Of a stretch of DNA of 64,000 nucleotides, positions 18,912 to 27,743 are shown piece by piece; position 1 is the stretch's first letter, and every line of letters begins with the position of its first letter. The DNA is from Brevundimonas huaxiensis. Lineage in GTDB: Bacteria; Pseudomonadota; Alphaproteobacteria; Caulobacterales; Caulobacteraceae. The notes under the pieces were generated by a model that did no database searches, was not told the DNA's origin, and saw only the letters and a list, made by a program, of their open reading frames with translations. The translations under genes and the position numbers were made by a program. The stretch covers positions 62,001-126,000 of the forward strand of contig NZ_JABBJE010000001.1 in NCBI RefSeq assembly GCF_014218725.1. Direction: 5' to 3'.

Positions 18912-20555
18912 TCATCCGGCGTCGGCGAAGATCAGGCCGGCCAGCGGCCTCAACGTCGATCCGTCCGCCTCGGTCCAGTTGACCGCCGCGATCCGGCGCG
19001 CGCCGGCGGGCGTTGACCAGTCCACGGACTCGAAGCCCAGGTTGAACACGCACAGCAGACGCTCGCCGCCCTCGGCCCGTTCGAATCGACGGAAGACCAA
19101 CAGGTCGCCCGCGCTCTCGATCTCCAGCCCGCCGATCCGCAGCGCCGGATGGGTCTGGCGCAGGGCGATGATGCGTCGCGCGGCGTGCAGGATCGATGTC
19201 GGGTCCGCCTCCTGCGCGTCCACCGCCAACGCCAGATGGCGCGGATCGACCGGCAGCCAGGGCTCCACCGTCGAGAAACCGGCGTTGGGCGCCGAGGCCA
19301 CCCAGGGGATCGGCGTGCGGGCGCCGTCGCGGCCCAGCGTCTCAGGCCAGTTGGCGATGGCCTCGGGATCGACCAGCCGCTCGAACGGCACCTCGGCCTG
19401 AGGCAGGCCCAACTCTTCGCCCTGATAGACGAAGACATTGCCACGCAGGCACATCAGCAACAGCAGGGCCATTTCCGAGAAGGCCTTCTCGTCCCGGCCC
19501 TGGGCCCAACGAGACACGGCGCGCGGCGCATCGTGGTTGGAGAAGGTCCAGGACGGCCAGCCCTCGCCCTGCTGATCCGGCCACATCCCGTTGCCCACGC
19601 CGATCAGTTCGCTCTTCAGCGTATCGGCGTAGAGATAGAGGAAGCCGTAGGCCGAGTGCAGACGGTCGTTGCCGGCGGTGAATTCCTTCATCTCGCGGTC
19701 GGCGTGATCGCCGCCGACCTCCGCCACCGTGAACCGGCCTTCATAGCTGTCGGTCAGTGCGCGGATGCGGTTCAGGAAGCCAATGATGTCCGGGTGGGAC
19801 TGGTTGTAGATCTTGTCCTGGAAGTCGAACGGCCGCGTGCGCTTCTTGCCGTCCTGGATCGGCGGATTGTCGCGCAGGGACGGGTCGTGGATGGCGAAGT
19901 TGATCGCATCCAGACGGAAGCCGTCCACCCCCCGGTCCAGCCAGAACCGCGCCGCTGCGATCAGGGCGTCTTGAACCGCCGGGTTCCTGACATTCAGCTG
20001 AGGCTGCGAGGCCAGGAAGTTGTGCATGTAGTACTGGCCGCGTCGCGCGTCCCAGGTCCAGGCCGGGCCGCCGAACACCGACTGCCAGTTCGAGGGCGGC
20101 GAGCCGTCCGGCTTGGCGTCGGCCCAGACGTACCAGTCGGCGTGATCGCCGTTGCGGCTGGCGCGGCTGTCGGTGAACCAGGGATGTTCGTCCGAGGTGT
20201 GGGAGAAGACCTGATCGATGACGACCTTCAGCCCCAGGGCATGGGCGCGCGCAATCAGGGCGTCGAAGTCGGCCAATGTGCCGAAGATCGGATCGACGTC
20301 GCAATAGTCCGACACGTCATAGCCGAAGTCCTTCATCGGCGACGTGAAGAAGGGCGACAGCCAGATGCCATCGACGCCTAGAGAGGCGACATGGTCCAGG
20401 TGCTGGGTGATCCCCTTCAGATCGCCGACGCCGTCGTCGTTGGAGTCGGCGAAGCTGCGCGGATAGATCTGATACAGCACCGCGCCGCGCCACCAGTCGT
20501 GCGCCAATGCGGGAGCGGCGTCAGCCGTGGAAAGATCGAGAGGCAGGGCAGTCAC
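18912..20555 (-). CDS. Cytoplasmic GH13 alpha-glucosidase
   Basis: A 547-residue enzyme of the oligo-1,6-glucosidase/alpha-glucosidase branch (GH13). No signal peptide is seen, so it should act in the cytoplasm on imported maltose or dextrins. Conserved regions are VIDQVFSHTS (I), GFRLDAINF with the nucleophile Asp (II), FTVAEVGGD with the acid Glu (III) and TFSNHDAPR with the transition-state Asp (IV). The GTG at 20555 is chosen as start because it overlaps the stop of the amylase gene (GTGA) and gives the usual N-terminus before WWRGAVLYQIYPRSFAD. It forms a two-gene operon with the upstream alpha-amylase. Confidence 0.92.
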   Translation of the reverse strand: MTALPLDLSTADAAPALAHDWWRGAVLYQIYPRSFADSNDDGVGDLKGITQHLDHVASLGVDGIWLSPFFTSPMKDFGYDVSDYCDVDPIFGTLADFDALIARAHALGLKVVIDQVFSHTSDEHPWFTDSRASRNGDHADWYVWADAKPDGSPPSNWQSVFGGPAWTWDARRGQYYMHNFLASQPQLNVRNPAVQDALIAAARFWLDRGVDGFRLDAINFAIHDPSLRDNPPIQDGKKRTRPFDFQDKIYNQSHPDIIGFLNRIRALTDSYEGRFTVAEVGGDHADREMKEFTAGNDRLHSAYGFLYLYADTLKSELIGVGNGMWPDQQGEGWPSWTFSNHDAPRAVSRWAQGRDEKAFSEMALLLLMCLRGNVFVYQGEELGLPQAEVPFERLVDPEAIANWPETLGRDGARTPIPWVASAPNAGFSTVEPWLPVDPRHLALAVDAQEADPTSILHAARRIIALRQTHPALRIGGLEIESAGDLLVFRRFERAEGGERLLCVFNLGFESVDWSTPAGARRIAAVNWTEADGSTLRPLAGLIFADAG

Positions 20556-22369
20556 GGCACGCTCTTGCAGACGAGGTAATCGAGGGGGGGCACGCGAACG
20601 GCGACGCTGGCGGGCGCGGAGGATTCGGGTGCGCAATCGCCGCGCAGAGCTTGCCACCGCAGCGAGCCAGGCTCCACCTCGACCTGGGCGGCGACGGGCG
20701 CAGTCGAGGTGTTGAACAGGGCCAGGACCTCGGATCCGTCCTCGCCGATGCGAGACATTGCGAACAGGCCGGGCTTGTCGCCATAGGCGCGCACGACCTG
20801 ACGGCCGCGTCGCAGGGCTGGCTCCGCTGAGCGGATGCGGGCCATCTCAGCGATCGCCTGGTATAGGGGCGCGTCGGTGGAATAGGCCGGCTGGCGACCG
20901 CCGATGGGGGTTTCGTTCGCATAGACCGGCGTGCGGCTGGGCCACATGTCCTGGCGCGAGTTCCCGTATCCGCCCGCGCCGGCAAAACCCTGTTCATCCC
21001 CGTAATAGAGTGTCGGCACGCCCCGGCTGAACATCATCAAGGCATGGGCCAGTTTGATGCGCGCCAGCACCTCCGCGTCGTCGGCGTTCGGATTGGCCTG
21101 TTTCACGAAGAAGCCGACCCGGCCCATGTCATGGTTGCCCAGGAAGGTCGGCAGGATGGCGGCGGTTTCAGCGCCCTTATCATAGATGGTGTCGGCGTCG
21201 AACAGCTTGGCCAGGGCGTCGGTCCCGACCTTGCCGGCCGCCACATCGGTCGCCTGCTTCTGGAACGGGAAGTCCAGTACCGCCGGATAGCCGTCGACCC
21301 GCGTGAACCGCGCCGTCACCGCCGGATCGGGATCGTAGACCTCGCCGAAGATGTGGAAGTTCGGGATGCCCTTGGCCTCGGCGCGGGCGATCATGGCGGG
21401 GATGAAGGCCTGCCAGAAGCCCGAGTTCACATGGCGCGCGGTGTCGATGCGGAAGCCATCGATCCCGTATTTGTCGATCCAGCCGCCGAAGATGTCGATC
21501 ATGCCCTGGATGACCACCGGGTCCTCGGTCAGCAGGTCGTCCAGCCCGGCGAAGTCCCCGTCCAGGCTGCTTTCGCCGGTGAAGGTGCTTTCGCCCCGGT
21601 TATGATAGTGGATCGGATCGTTCAGCCAGGCCGGAACCTTGGCGTTCTCCTCGCCCGCCGGGACATAGGGGGTGTAGGCGTAGTCGGGCCGGGTCAGGCG
21701 CGAGAAGTCGCGGCCGTCGAAGCCCTCATTGATCGGGGCGCCGTCAACGCCGCCCTTGCGCGTGTAGGGATATTCGGCGCGGCTGCGGTAGGCGCAGTCG
21801 TTCTGCGGACATTCGCGGTAGCGGATCACGTCCGCCGTGTGGTTGGCGACGATGTCCAGATAGACCTTCATGCCGCGCGCGTGGGCCGCCTCGACCAGGG
21901 CGCGCATCGCAGCCTCGTCGCCGAAGTGCGGATCGACGGCGGTGAAGTCGGTGATCCAGTAGCCGTGGTGCGCTGCGCCGGTATAATTCCCGTGGCTCTG
22001 CACCGGCTTGTTCTTGAACACGGGCGCCAGCCAGACCGCCGTCGCGCCAAGCCCCTGAATATACTCCAACTGCTGGGTCACGCCGGCCAGGTCGCCGCCG
22101 TGATAGAAGTCGGTATCGTCCGGATCGAACCCGCTTTTCAGCCGGTCGGCGGCGTAACCGCCGTGGTCGTTCGATGCATCGCCATTGGCGAAGCGATCCG
22201 GCAGCAGGAAGTAGATCACCTCGTCCTGAGGCAGGCGTTGACGCAGGGCTGACAGGGCGTCTTCGGTCTGGCGGTTTTGCGCCGTCGTCGGCGTTGCAAA
22301 GCCGCTCAGCAGAGCCGCCGCCGCCATCGCTGCGTGCAGTCCGGCTCTTCTGGGGGTTCCCCTTGCCAT
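20552..22369 (-). CDS. Exported alpha-amylase (GH13)
   Basis: A 605-residue secreted or periplasmic enzyme. The ATG at 22369 has a GGGAG site upstream and opens a signal peptide (MARGTPRRAGLHAAMAAAALLSGFATPTTAQ). The barrel shows YLDIVANHTAD (I), GIDGFRIDTARHV with the nucleophile (II), IFGEVYDPD with the acid Glu (III) and TFLGNHDMGR (IV). A short C-terminal beta domain ends with PLDYLVCKSVP. It should attack starch or large dextrins outside the cytoplasm, making pieces for the divergent TonB-dependent receptor. The next gene, a cytoplasmic glucosidase, overlaps it by 4 bases. An operator-like site lies 50 bases upstream of its start. Confidence 0.92.
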   Translation of the reverse strand: MARGTPRRAGLHAAMAAAALLSGFATPTTAQNRQTEDALSALRQRLPQDEVIYFLLPDRFANGDASNDHGGYAADRLKSGFDPDDTDFYHGGDLAGVTQQLEYIQGLGATAVWLAPVFKNKPVQSHGNYTGAAHHGYWITDFTAVDPHFGDEAAMRALVEAAHARGMKVYLDIVANHTADVIRYRECPQNDCAYRSRAEYPYTRKGGVDGAPINEGFDGRDFSRLTRPDYAYTPYVPAGEENAKVPAWLNDPIHYHNRGESTFTGESSLDGDFAGLDDLLTEDPVVIQGMIDIFGGWIDKYGIDGFRIDTARHVNSGFWQAFIPAMIARAEAKGIPNFHIFGEVYDPDPAVTARFTRVDGYPAVLDFPFQKQATDVAAGKVGTDALAKLFDADTIYDKGAETAAILPTFLGNHDMGRVGFFVKQANPNADDAEVLARIKLAHALMMFSRGVPTLYYGDEQGFAGAGGYGNSRQDMWPSRTPVYANETPIGGRQPAYSTDAPLYQAIAEMARIRSAEPALRRGRQVVRAYGDKPGLFAMSRIGEDGSEVLALFNTSTAPVAAQVEVEPGSLRWQALRGDCAPESSAPASVAVRVPPLDYLVCKSVP

Positions 22370-22418
22370 GACGCTCACTCCCTTGCGTCTGGAAAGTGCA
22401 AAGCCTTCCAGATCGATT

Positions 22419-22432
22419 TGCAAGATTTTGCA
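22419..22432. promoter_or_regulatory. Candidate operator B upstream of the alpha-amylase
   Basis: Read toward the amylase the site is TGCAAAATCTTGCA; the outer five bases on each side (TGCAA/TTGCA on the + strand) are a perfect inverted repeat. It is 50 bases from the amylase start and resembles sites A and C. Binding by the LacI-type regulator is inference. Confidence 0.5.
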
Positions 22433-22591
22433 GCAATGGGCGGGGCTGTCAACGCGTCGCTGAAATGCTGCGATGCGCCATGGGAATAGCGCGAAACCGC
22501 ACATTCCCGCGCCTTTGCGGGCTATCAACGGGCCCGAAGTGAGACGGAAATCGGACGCCCGCATTAACTGCTTGCAACATTCCAAAAGATT

Positions 22592-22605
22592 TGCATATTT
22601 TTGCG
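22592..22605. promoter_or_regulatory. Candidate operator C upstream of the TonB-dependent receptor
   Basis: The + strand reads TGCATATTTTTGCG, which agrees with the + strand of site B at 10 of 14 positions. It ends 53 bases before the receptor start. It is the weakest of the three sites because one end is TGCG rather than TGCA. Confidence 0.42.
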
Positions 22606-22657
22606 ACGGCTTCAGATCGCGACGTTCAGAATCGCGGTTAGCCCAGGGAGGATGACC

Positions 22658-25462
22658 ATGTTCCAACGTCTCAACCGGCGCGCGCGCCTGCTATCCGGCG
22701 TCGCCTTCGGCGCAGCCGCCCTGATGGCGGTCGGTTCGGCCCACGCACAAACTGCAGCCGCCACGACGGCCCAAGCCGACGACCAAGCCACTGAAGTCGG
22801 CGAAATCGTCGTCACCGGCATTCGCCGTTCGATCGAGGCTGCGATCTCGGCCAAGGCCAACAACACCTCGATCGTCGAAGTCATCTCTGCCGAAGACATC
22901 GGCAAGCTGCCGGACGTCTCGATCGCCGAATCCCTGGCGCGCCTGCCGGGTGTGACCATGCAGCGCCTCGACGGCCGCAGCCAGGCGATCTCCATCCGTG
23001 GCCTGGGGCCTGACTTCACCACCGCCTTGTTGAACGGGCGCGAACTGGTCACCACCGGCGACAACCGCGGCGTCGAGTTCGACCAGTTCCCCGCCGAATT
23101 GCTGAACAGCGTCGTCGTCTACAAGACCCCGGACGCGGCCCTGATTGGTAAGGGTCTGGGCGGCACCGTCGACCTGCGCACCGTTCGCCCGCTGGCCTAC
23201 GGCCGTCAGGCCATCGCTCTGAACTATCGTCATGAGTGGAACGAGCTGGGCGCCCTGAACTCGGGCACGACCGATAACGGCGACCGCTACACCATCTCCT
23301 ACATCGACCAGTTCCTGGACGGCACGCTGGGCGTGGCCCTGGGCTACGCCCACATGAACTCGCCCTATCAGTCCGAGCGCTTCAACGCCTGGGGCTATCC
23401 CAACTACACGGACGGCAATCTGCTGACCGGCGGCGTGAAGCCCTATGTGATGTCGTCGGAGCTGGAGCGCGACGGCTATATGGGCGTGCTGGAATGGCGC
23501 CCGAACGATCGTATCCACTCCACGATCGACGCCTTCTATTCCGAGTTCAAGAACACCCAGGTTCTGCGCGGCATCGAGTTCCCGCTGGCTTGGGGTGGTT
23601 CCTCTGGTGATTGCACCGTGAACGTCCCGTCGGCGGTCTGCCGTCCGGCGCCGTCGCTGCGTCCCGGCTACACTGTCGAAGACGGCCTCATCGTCGCCGG
23701 CACCTGGGACAACATCAAGGGCGTGGTCCGCAACGACCTGAACAAGCGCGACAGCAACATCACCGCCTTGGGCTGGAACGCCGAGTTCACGCTCAGCGAC
23801 GACTGGTCGGCGAACCTGGACCTCAGCTATTCGAAGGTCGAGCGTAACGACATCATCCTGGAAACCAACGCCGGCACCGGCCGCAACGTCAACGGCGCGT
23901 TGGACACTCTGGGCTTTGAACTGACCGACGACGGCGTGACCCGCTTCACCAGCCGTCTGAACTACGCCGATCCGAACCTGATCCGTATCACCAGCCCGCA
24001 AGGCTGGGGCGGCGACGTCATTCCGGGCGGTCAGGCCGGTTATATGAACACGCCGTCCATCGAGGACGAGATAAAGGCCGCTCGCTTCTCTGTGACGCGT
24101 GAACTGCATCAGAGCCCGTTCAAGTCGATCGACTTCGGCGCCAACTACACCGAGCGTCAAAAGAGCTTCGTCAACGATCAGTTCTATCTCGGCGTCCCCG
24201 GCGGCGGCGATCTGACCGTGCCTTCAGCCTTCCTGCTGGACCCGACCGACCTTGGCTATCTCGGCATCAGCGCCGTGCTGAGCTACGACGCTCTCGGCCT
24301 GGTCAACAGTGGCGCGCTGAACCGTGTCCGCAACCCGAACGCCGACGTCACCGCAGGCAACTGGGAAGTGACGGAAAAGGTCTCGACCGCCTACGTCCGC
24401 GCCAACATCGATCACAACCTGTTCGGCCGGGCCCTGACCGGCAACGTCGGCATGCAGTTCGTCTATACCGACCAAAGTTCCAGCGGCTTCTCGGCGCGGC
24501 AGGTCGGACCGGGCGTCTCCGAGACCATCGCGGTGACGGGCGGCGACGAATATCTGGAGATTCTGCCCAGCGCGAACTTCATCCTGGAAACCGGCGAGGA
24601 CATGTTCGCGCGTCTGGCGGTTTCGCGCACCTTGGCGCGTCCGCGCATGGACGATATGCGCGCCTCGCGAAACTACAGCTATAACCCCAGCTTGGCCCAA
24701 TCGACCGACATCAACCGTTCCCCCTGGGGCGGCGGCGGCGGCAATCCGGAACTGCGGCCGTATATCGCCGACGTGATCGACGTGTCGTTCGAGAAGTATT
24801 TCGCCAATCGCAAGGGCTACGTCTCGCTGGCGGCGTTCTATAAGAATCTGGAAAGCTACGTCTTCAATCGCAACCAGATCTTCGACTTCACTGGCTATCC
24901 GATCGGCGTGATCTCGCCGACCAACCCCGAGCCGGCCTTGCGCCAAGGCCTGGTCGGCGCGCCGGACAACGGCGAAGGCGGCTGGATCAAGGGTCTCGAG
25001 CTTTCGATCTCGGCGCCGTTCGACATCTTCCATCCTGCCCTGGAAGGTTTCGGCGCCCAGTTCAGCGCTTCGACCACGGACAGCGAAGTCCAGCCCGATC
25101 CGACCCAGGCCCCGACCGCTCTGCCGGGTCTGTCGGAAAACGTGATCAACGGCTCGCTCTACTACGAGCGCTACGGCTTCCAGTCGCGGATTTCGGCCCG
25201 CTATCGCTCGGATTACCTGGGCGAGGTCGCCGGCTTCGGCAACGGCCGGACCCTGCGTTCGGTCGCGGCGGAAACCGTGGTCGACGCCCAGGTCGGCTAT
25301 GAGTTCCAGTCCGGTCCGCTGGAAGGCCTATCGGTTCTGGCTCAGGTCAACAACCTGACCGACGAGCCGTTCAAGACCTTCGAGAACGGCGATGAGCGCC
25401 GGACCATCGACTATCAGCACTACGGCCGCACCTTCGCTGTCGGGCTGAACTACAAGTTCTGA
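22658..25462 (+). CDS. TonB-dependent outer-membrane receptor, maltodextrin locus
   Basis: A 934-residue receptor. The ATG at 22658 lies 6 bases after GGGAGG and starts a signal peptide (MFQRLNRRARLLSGVAFGAAALMAVGSAHAQ). A TonB-box-like VGEIVVTGIRRSIEAA follows. The plug domain has ISAEDIGKLPDVSIAESLARLPGV and GKGLGGTVDLRTVRPL. The C-terminal barrel ends in GRTFAVGLNYKF with a final Phe. It is divergent from the alpha-amylase and is followed by a terminator. The family includes the MalA maltodextrin receptor of Caulobacter; the neighbouring amylase, GH97 and GH15 genes make maltodextrin the likely cargo, but the substrate is not proven by sequence. Confidence 0.92.
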   Translation: MFQRLNRRARLLSGVAFGAAALMAVGSAHAQTAAATTAQADDQATEVGEIVVTGIRRSIEAAISAKANNTSIVEVISAEDIGKLPDVSIAESLARLPGVTMQRLDGRSQAISIRGLGPDFTTALLNGRELVTTGDNRGVEFDQFPAELLNSVVVYKTPDAALIGKGLGGTVDLRTVRPLAYGRQAIALNYRHEWNELGALNSGTTDNGDRYTISYIDQFLDGTLGVALGYAHMNSPYQSERFNAWGYPNYTDGNLLTGGVKPYVMSSELERDGYMGVLEWRPNDRIHSTIDAFYSEFKNTQVLRGIEFPLAWGGSSGDCTVNVPSAVCRPAPSLRPGYTVEDGLIVAGTWDNIKGVVRNDLNKRDSNITALGWNAEFTLSDDWSANLDLSYSKVERNDIILETNAGTGRNVNGALDTLGFELTDDGVTRFTSRLNYADPNLIRITSPQGWGGDVIPGGQAGYMNTPSIEDEIKAARFSVTRELHQSPFKSIDFGANYTERQKSFVNDQFYLGVPGGGDLTVPSAFLLDPTDLGYLGISAVLSYDALGLVNSGALNRVRNPNADVTAGNWEVTEKVSTAYVRANIDHNLFGRALTGNVGMQFVYTDQSSSGFSARQVGPGVSETIAVTGGDEYLEILPSANFILETGEDMFARLAVSRTLARPRMDDMRASRNYSYNPSLAQSTDINRSPWGGGGGNPELRPYIADVIDVSFEKYFANRKGYVSLAAFYKNLESYVFNRNQIFDFTGYPIGVISPTNPEPALRQGLVGAPDNGEGGWIKGLELSISAPFDIFHPALEGFGAQFSASTTDSEVQPDPTQAPTALPGLSENVINGSLYYERYGFQSRISARYRSDYLGEVAGFGNGRTLRSVAAETVVDAQVGYEFQSGPLEGLSVLAQVNNLTDEPFKTFENGDERRTIDYQHYGRTFAVGLNYKF

Positions 25463-25487
25463 TTTCCCCTCTCTTCTGAGCAAACTT

Positions 25488-25517
25488 GGGCCGCCGCGTT
25501 CGCGAGGCGGCCCTTTT
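25488..25517 (+). terminator. Rho-independent terminator after the TonB-dependent receptor
   Basis: An 8-bp stem GGGCCGCC / GGCGGCCC encloses a 10-base loop (GCGTTCGCGA) and is followed by TTTT. It starts 26 bases after the receptor stop codon, separating it from the FucP-type transporter gene. Confidence 0.85.
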
Positions 25518-25661
25518 CTTTGCCTGCGCGCAGGCCCGGTGGAAAAGTTTCGTTACAGAGCGCGCTTTTCGGCTGGACGCGCCTTCCATGATGGCCGAAC
25601 CAAGCAAGATGAGAACCGCGCGACCACAGCGCGGCCGTTCGATTTTGCTGGGGGATCATTC

Positions 25662-26936
25662 ATGACCGTTCCGGACGCCGGAAAACGCCAGGGTGCAGGC
25701 CTGGCCTTCGCCTATGTCACCACGCTGTTCTTCGCCTGGGGGTTCGCGACCTCGCTGATCGATCCGCTGATCGCGGCGGTGAAGCGGGTGTTCGACCTGA
25801 ACAACGCCGAGGCCTTCCTGACCACCTTCGCCTGGTTCATCGCCTACGGGCTGATGTCGCTGCCGGCGGCCTCGGTGCTCAGCAAGCTGGGTTACAGCCG
25901 CTCGATCATCGGCGCCTTGATCGTCATGGTCGCAGGCTGTTTGATCGTGCCGGCCGCCACCGCCGCCGACTGGTATCCTGGCGTGCTGATCGCCCTGTTC
26001 GTCATCGCCTCGGGCGTGACCCTGCTGCAGGTCGCGGCCAACCCGCTGGTCGCCGAACTGGGCAGCCCCAAGGGCGCCTCCAGCCGTCTGAACCTGTCGC
26101 AGGCCTTCAACTCGCTGGGTACGACGGTCGGACCTTATCTCGGATCACACGTTCTGCTGACGGGCGGCGTCTTCGCCGCCGGCGCCGTGGTGACCGCCGC
26201 AACGCGCACCCAGTCGCTGCGCAGCATCGACATGGCCTTCCTGGGCATGGGCGCCTTCTTCGCCTTGATCGCCGTCTTCATCTTCACCGCGCGCAAGAAG
26301 ATCAATGCGGCGGCGCCGGAGTTTCACAACGCGGTCTCGCCGCTGAAGGCGCTGTCGTCGCCGTGGGCCGTGTTCGGCGCCCTGGCCATCTTCCTCTACG
26401 TCGGTTCCGAAGTCGCCATCGGCGGCATGCTGACCAACTTCCTGGAAAGCCCCGACATCCTGAACGCCCCCATCGAGACGGCGGGCAAGATGGTCGCCCT
26501 GTACTGGGGCGGCGCCATGGTCGGCCGCTTCATCGGCTCGGCCGTCCTGACCAGGGTGCGTCCCGGCATCGTCCTGGCCTTCTGCACCGTCGCGGCGGCC
26601 GTCCTGTGCCTGACCGTCAGCCAGATCGGCGGCCCGACGGCGGCCTATGCCGTTCTGTCGATCGGCCTGTTCAACTCGATCATGTTCCCGACCATCTTCA
26701 CCCTGACGCTGGAGCGCTCGACCGCGCCGACGTCGGCGACCTCGGGCCTGCTGGTGTTCGGCATCATCGGCGGCGCATTGCTGCCTCAGGTCGCGGCGCA
26801 TATCGCCGATGCGGCCGGCAAGCTTCAGCCCGCCTTCATCGTGCCGATGCTGGGCTACGTCGGCCTGACCATCTTCGCCATCGGCTGCATCCGCACCAAG
26901 GCACGGACCGAAGTGACCTCGACCGCATCGCACTGA
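25662..26936 (+). CDS. FucP-type MFS hexose (glucose/galactose) transporter
   Basis: A 424-residue membrane protein with about twelve helices. The start at 25662 follows a GGGGGA ribosome-binding site; the longer upstream frame has no such site. FFAWGFATSLIDPLIAAVKRVFDLNNAEAFLTTFAWFIAYGL is the typical first hairpin of the fucose/glucose-galactose permease group. LLQVAANPLVAELGSPKGASSRLNLSQAFNSLGTTVGPYLG is its signature loop in the middle. It is a separate transcription unit between two terminators but sits at the edge of the maltodextrin locus, so it probably imports glucose set free in the periplasm by the GH15 and GH97 enzymes. The substrate is inferred. Confidence 0.88.
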   Translation: MTVPDAGKRQGAGLAFAYVTTLFFAWGFATSLIDPLIAAVKRVFDLNNAEAFLTTFAWFIAYGLMSLPAASVLSKLGYSRSIIGALIVMVAGCLIVPAATAADWYPGVLIALFVIASGVTLLQVAANPLVAELGSPKGASSRLNLSQAFNSLGTTVGPYLGSHVLLTGGVFAAGAVVTAATRTQSLRSIDMAFLGMGAFFALIAVFIFTARKKINAAAPEFHNAVSPLKALSSPWAVFGALAIFLYVGSEVAIGGMLTNFLESPDILNAPIETAGKMVALYWGGAMVGRFIGSAVLTRVRPGIVLAFCTVAAAVLCLTVSQIGGPTAAYAVLSIGLFNSIMFPTIFTLTLERSTAPTSATSGLLVFGIIGGALLPQVAAHIADAAGKLQPAFIVPMLGYVGLTIFAIGCIRTKARTEVTSTASH

Positions 26937-26958
26937 GCCGGTCGCCAGACAAGACGAA

Positions 26959-26989
26959 GGGCGCGGAGGCTGGCCTCCGCGCCCTTTTT
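26959..26989. terminator. Rho-independent terminator between the hexose transporter and tetR-type gene
   Basis: A 12-bp GC-rich stem (GGGCGCGGAGGC / GCCTCCGCGCCC) around TG is followed by TTTTT. It ends the transporter transcript and lies between two convergent genes. Confidence 0.87.
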
Positions 26990-27005
26990 CATTTCGGCGA
27001 TGGGA

Positions 27006-27575
27006 TCAGCCGTCGATCAGCGACTGAAGGATCGGCGCCAGGCGGTCACGCATCTCCTCGCATTGAGCGGGTTCGATGTTGAAGCTGCCGCCGCCCAGCT
27101 CACGACTGACCGACATGCCCATGATGAAGCCTGCCAAGAGCCGCGCGCGGACGGTGGCGTCCGGCCCGCTCAGCCATTCCTCCAGCGGACCGAAGAAGCG
27201 CTGAGTGCAGGTGTTCTGAACCATCTCCGACGCCTTTGCCGAGCCGATGGAGCGCAGCATGATCGACATGCCCTTCAGCTTTTCGGCCTTCTTGGGTTCA
27301 AAGACGATCTCATGCGCCACGCGCCGTCCGAAGTCGGCCTTTTCGCCCTGCATCAGCGCGCTGCCGTCGCCGCAACTGTCCAGCGCGGCCAGGAACAGGT
27401 CGTCCTTGGAGCCGAAGTAGCGGCTGATCAGGGCCGCATCGACACCGACGTCGCGGGCGATGTCGCGCATGCCCACGTCGTCATAGCTCTCGGCCGCGAA
27501 TCTCTCGCGCGCAGCATCGAGAATGGCCGTGCGCGTGGCGGCGGCGTTTCTCGGGCGTGGGCCGGGACATAACAA
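27006..27575 (-). CDS. TetR-family regulator, divergent from RND efflux operon
   Basis: A protein of about 189 residues. The N-terminal helix-turn-helix is clear: ILDAARERFAAESYDDVGMRDIARDVGVDAALISRYFGSKDDLFLAAL. The C-terminal ligand domain is about 120 residues and not diagnostic. The start is uncertain: no in-frame ATG lies close to the domain, and the ATG nearby is in another frame. I use the TTG at 27575, which has GGAG 10 bases upstream. The longer open frame that covers the operator and part of the pump gene is not credible. It is most likely the repressor of the adjacent pump. Confidence 0.85.
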   Translation of the reverse strand: MLCPGPRPRNAAATRTAILDAARERFAAESYDDVGMRDIARDVGVDAALISRYFGSKDDLFLAALDSCGDGSALMQGEKADFGRRVAHEIVFEPKKAEKLKGMSIMLRSIGSAKASEMVQNTCTQRFFGPLEEWLSGPDATVRARLLAGFIMGMSVSRELGGGSFNIEPAQCEEMRDRLAPILQSLIDG

Positions 27576-27619
27576 GGTGATGACACTCCACAGACAATAA
27601 CCGTAGATCACATATGGCT

Positions 27620-27639
27620 TTGTCAACGCCTGTTGACAA
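27620..27639. promoter_or_regulatory. Inverted-repeat operator between tetR-type gene and efflux operon
   Basis: The site TTGTCAAC-GCCT-GTTGACAA is a perfect 8+8 inverted repeat with a 4-base spacer. Its right arm contains a consensus -35 hexamer TTGACA. The half-site GTTGACAA is repeated at 27672-27679, 40 bases downstream. Location in the divergent intergenic region suggests binding by the TetR-type protein; this is inferred. Confidence 0.7.
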
Positions 27640-27743
27640 GCGCCACGGCTCCGACCATTAAGGCACCACGCGTTGACAAGGCCGACTCCCCATCGGCCTA
27701 TGTCCGCACGACAGGGATTTACCTCCGACAGGGAGATGCGCAG

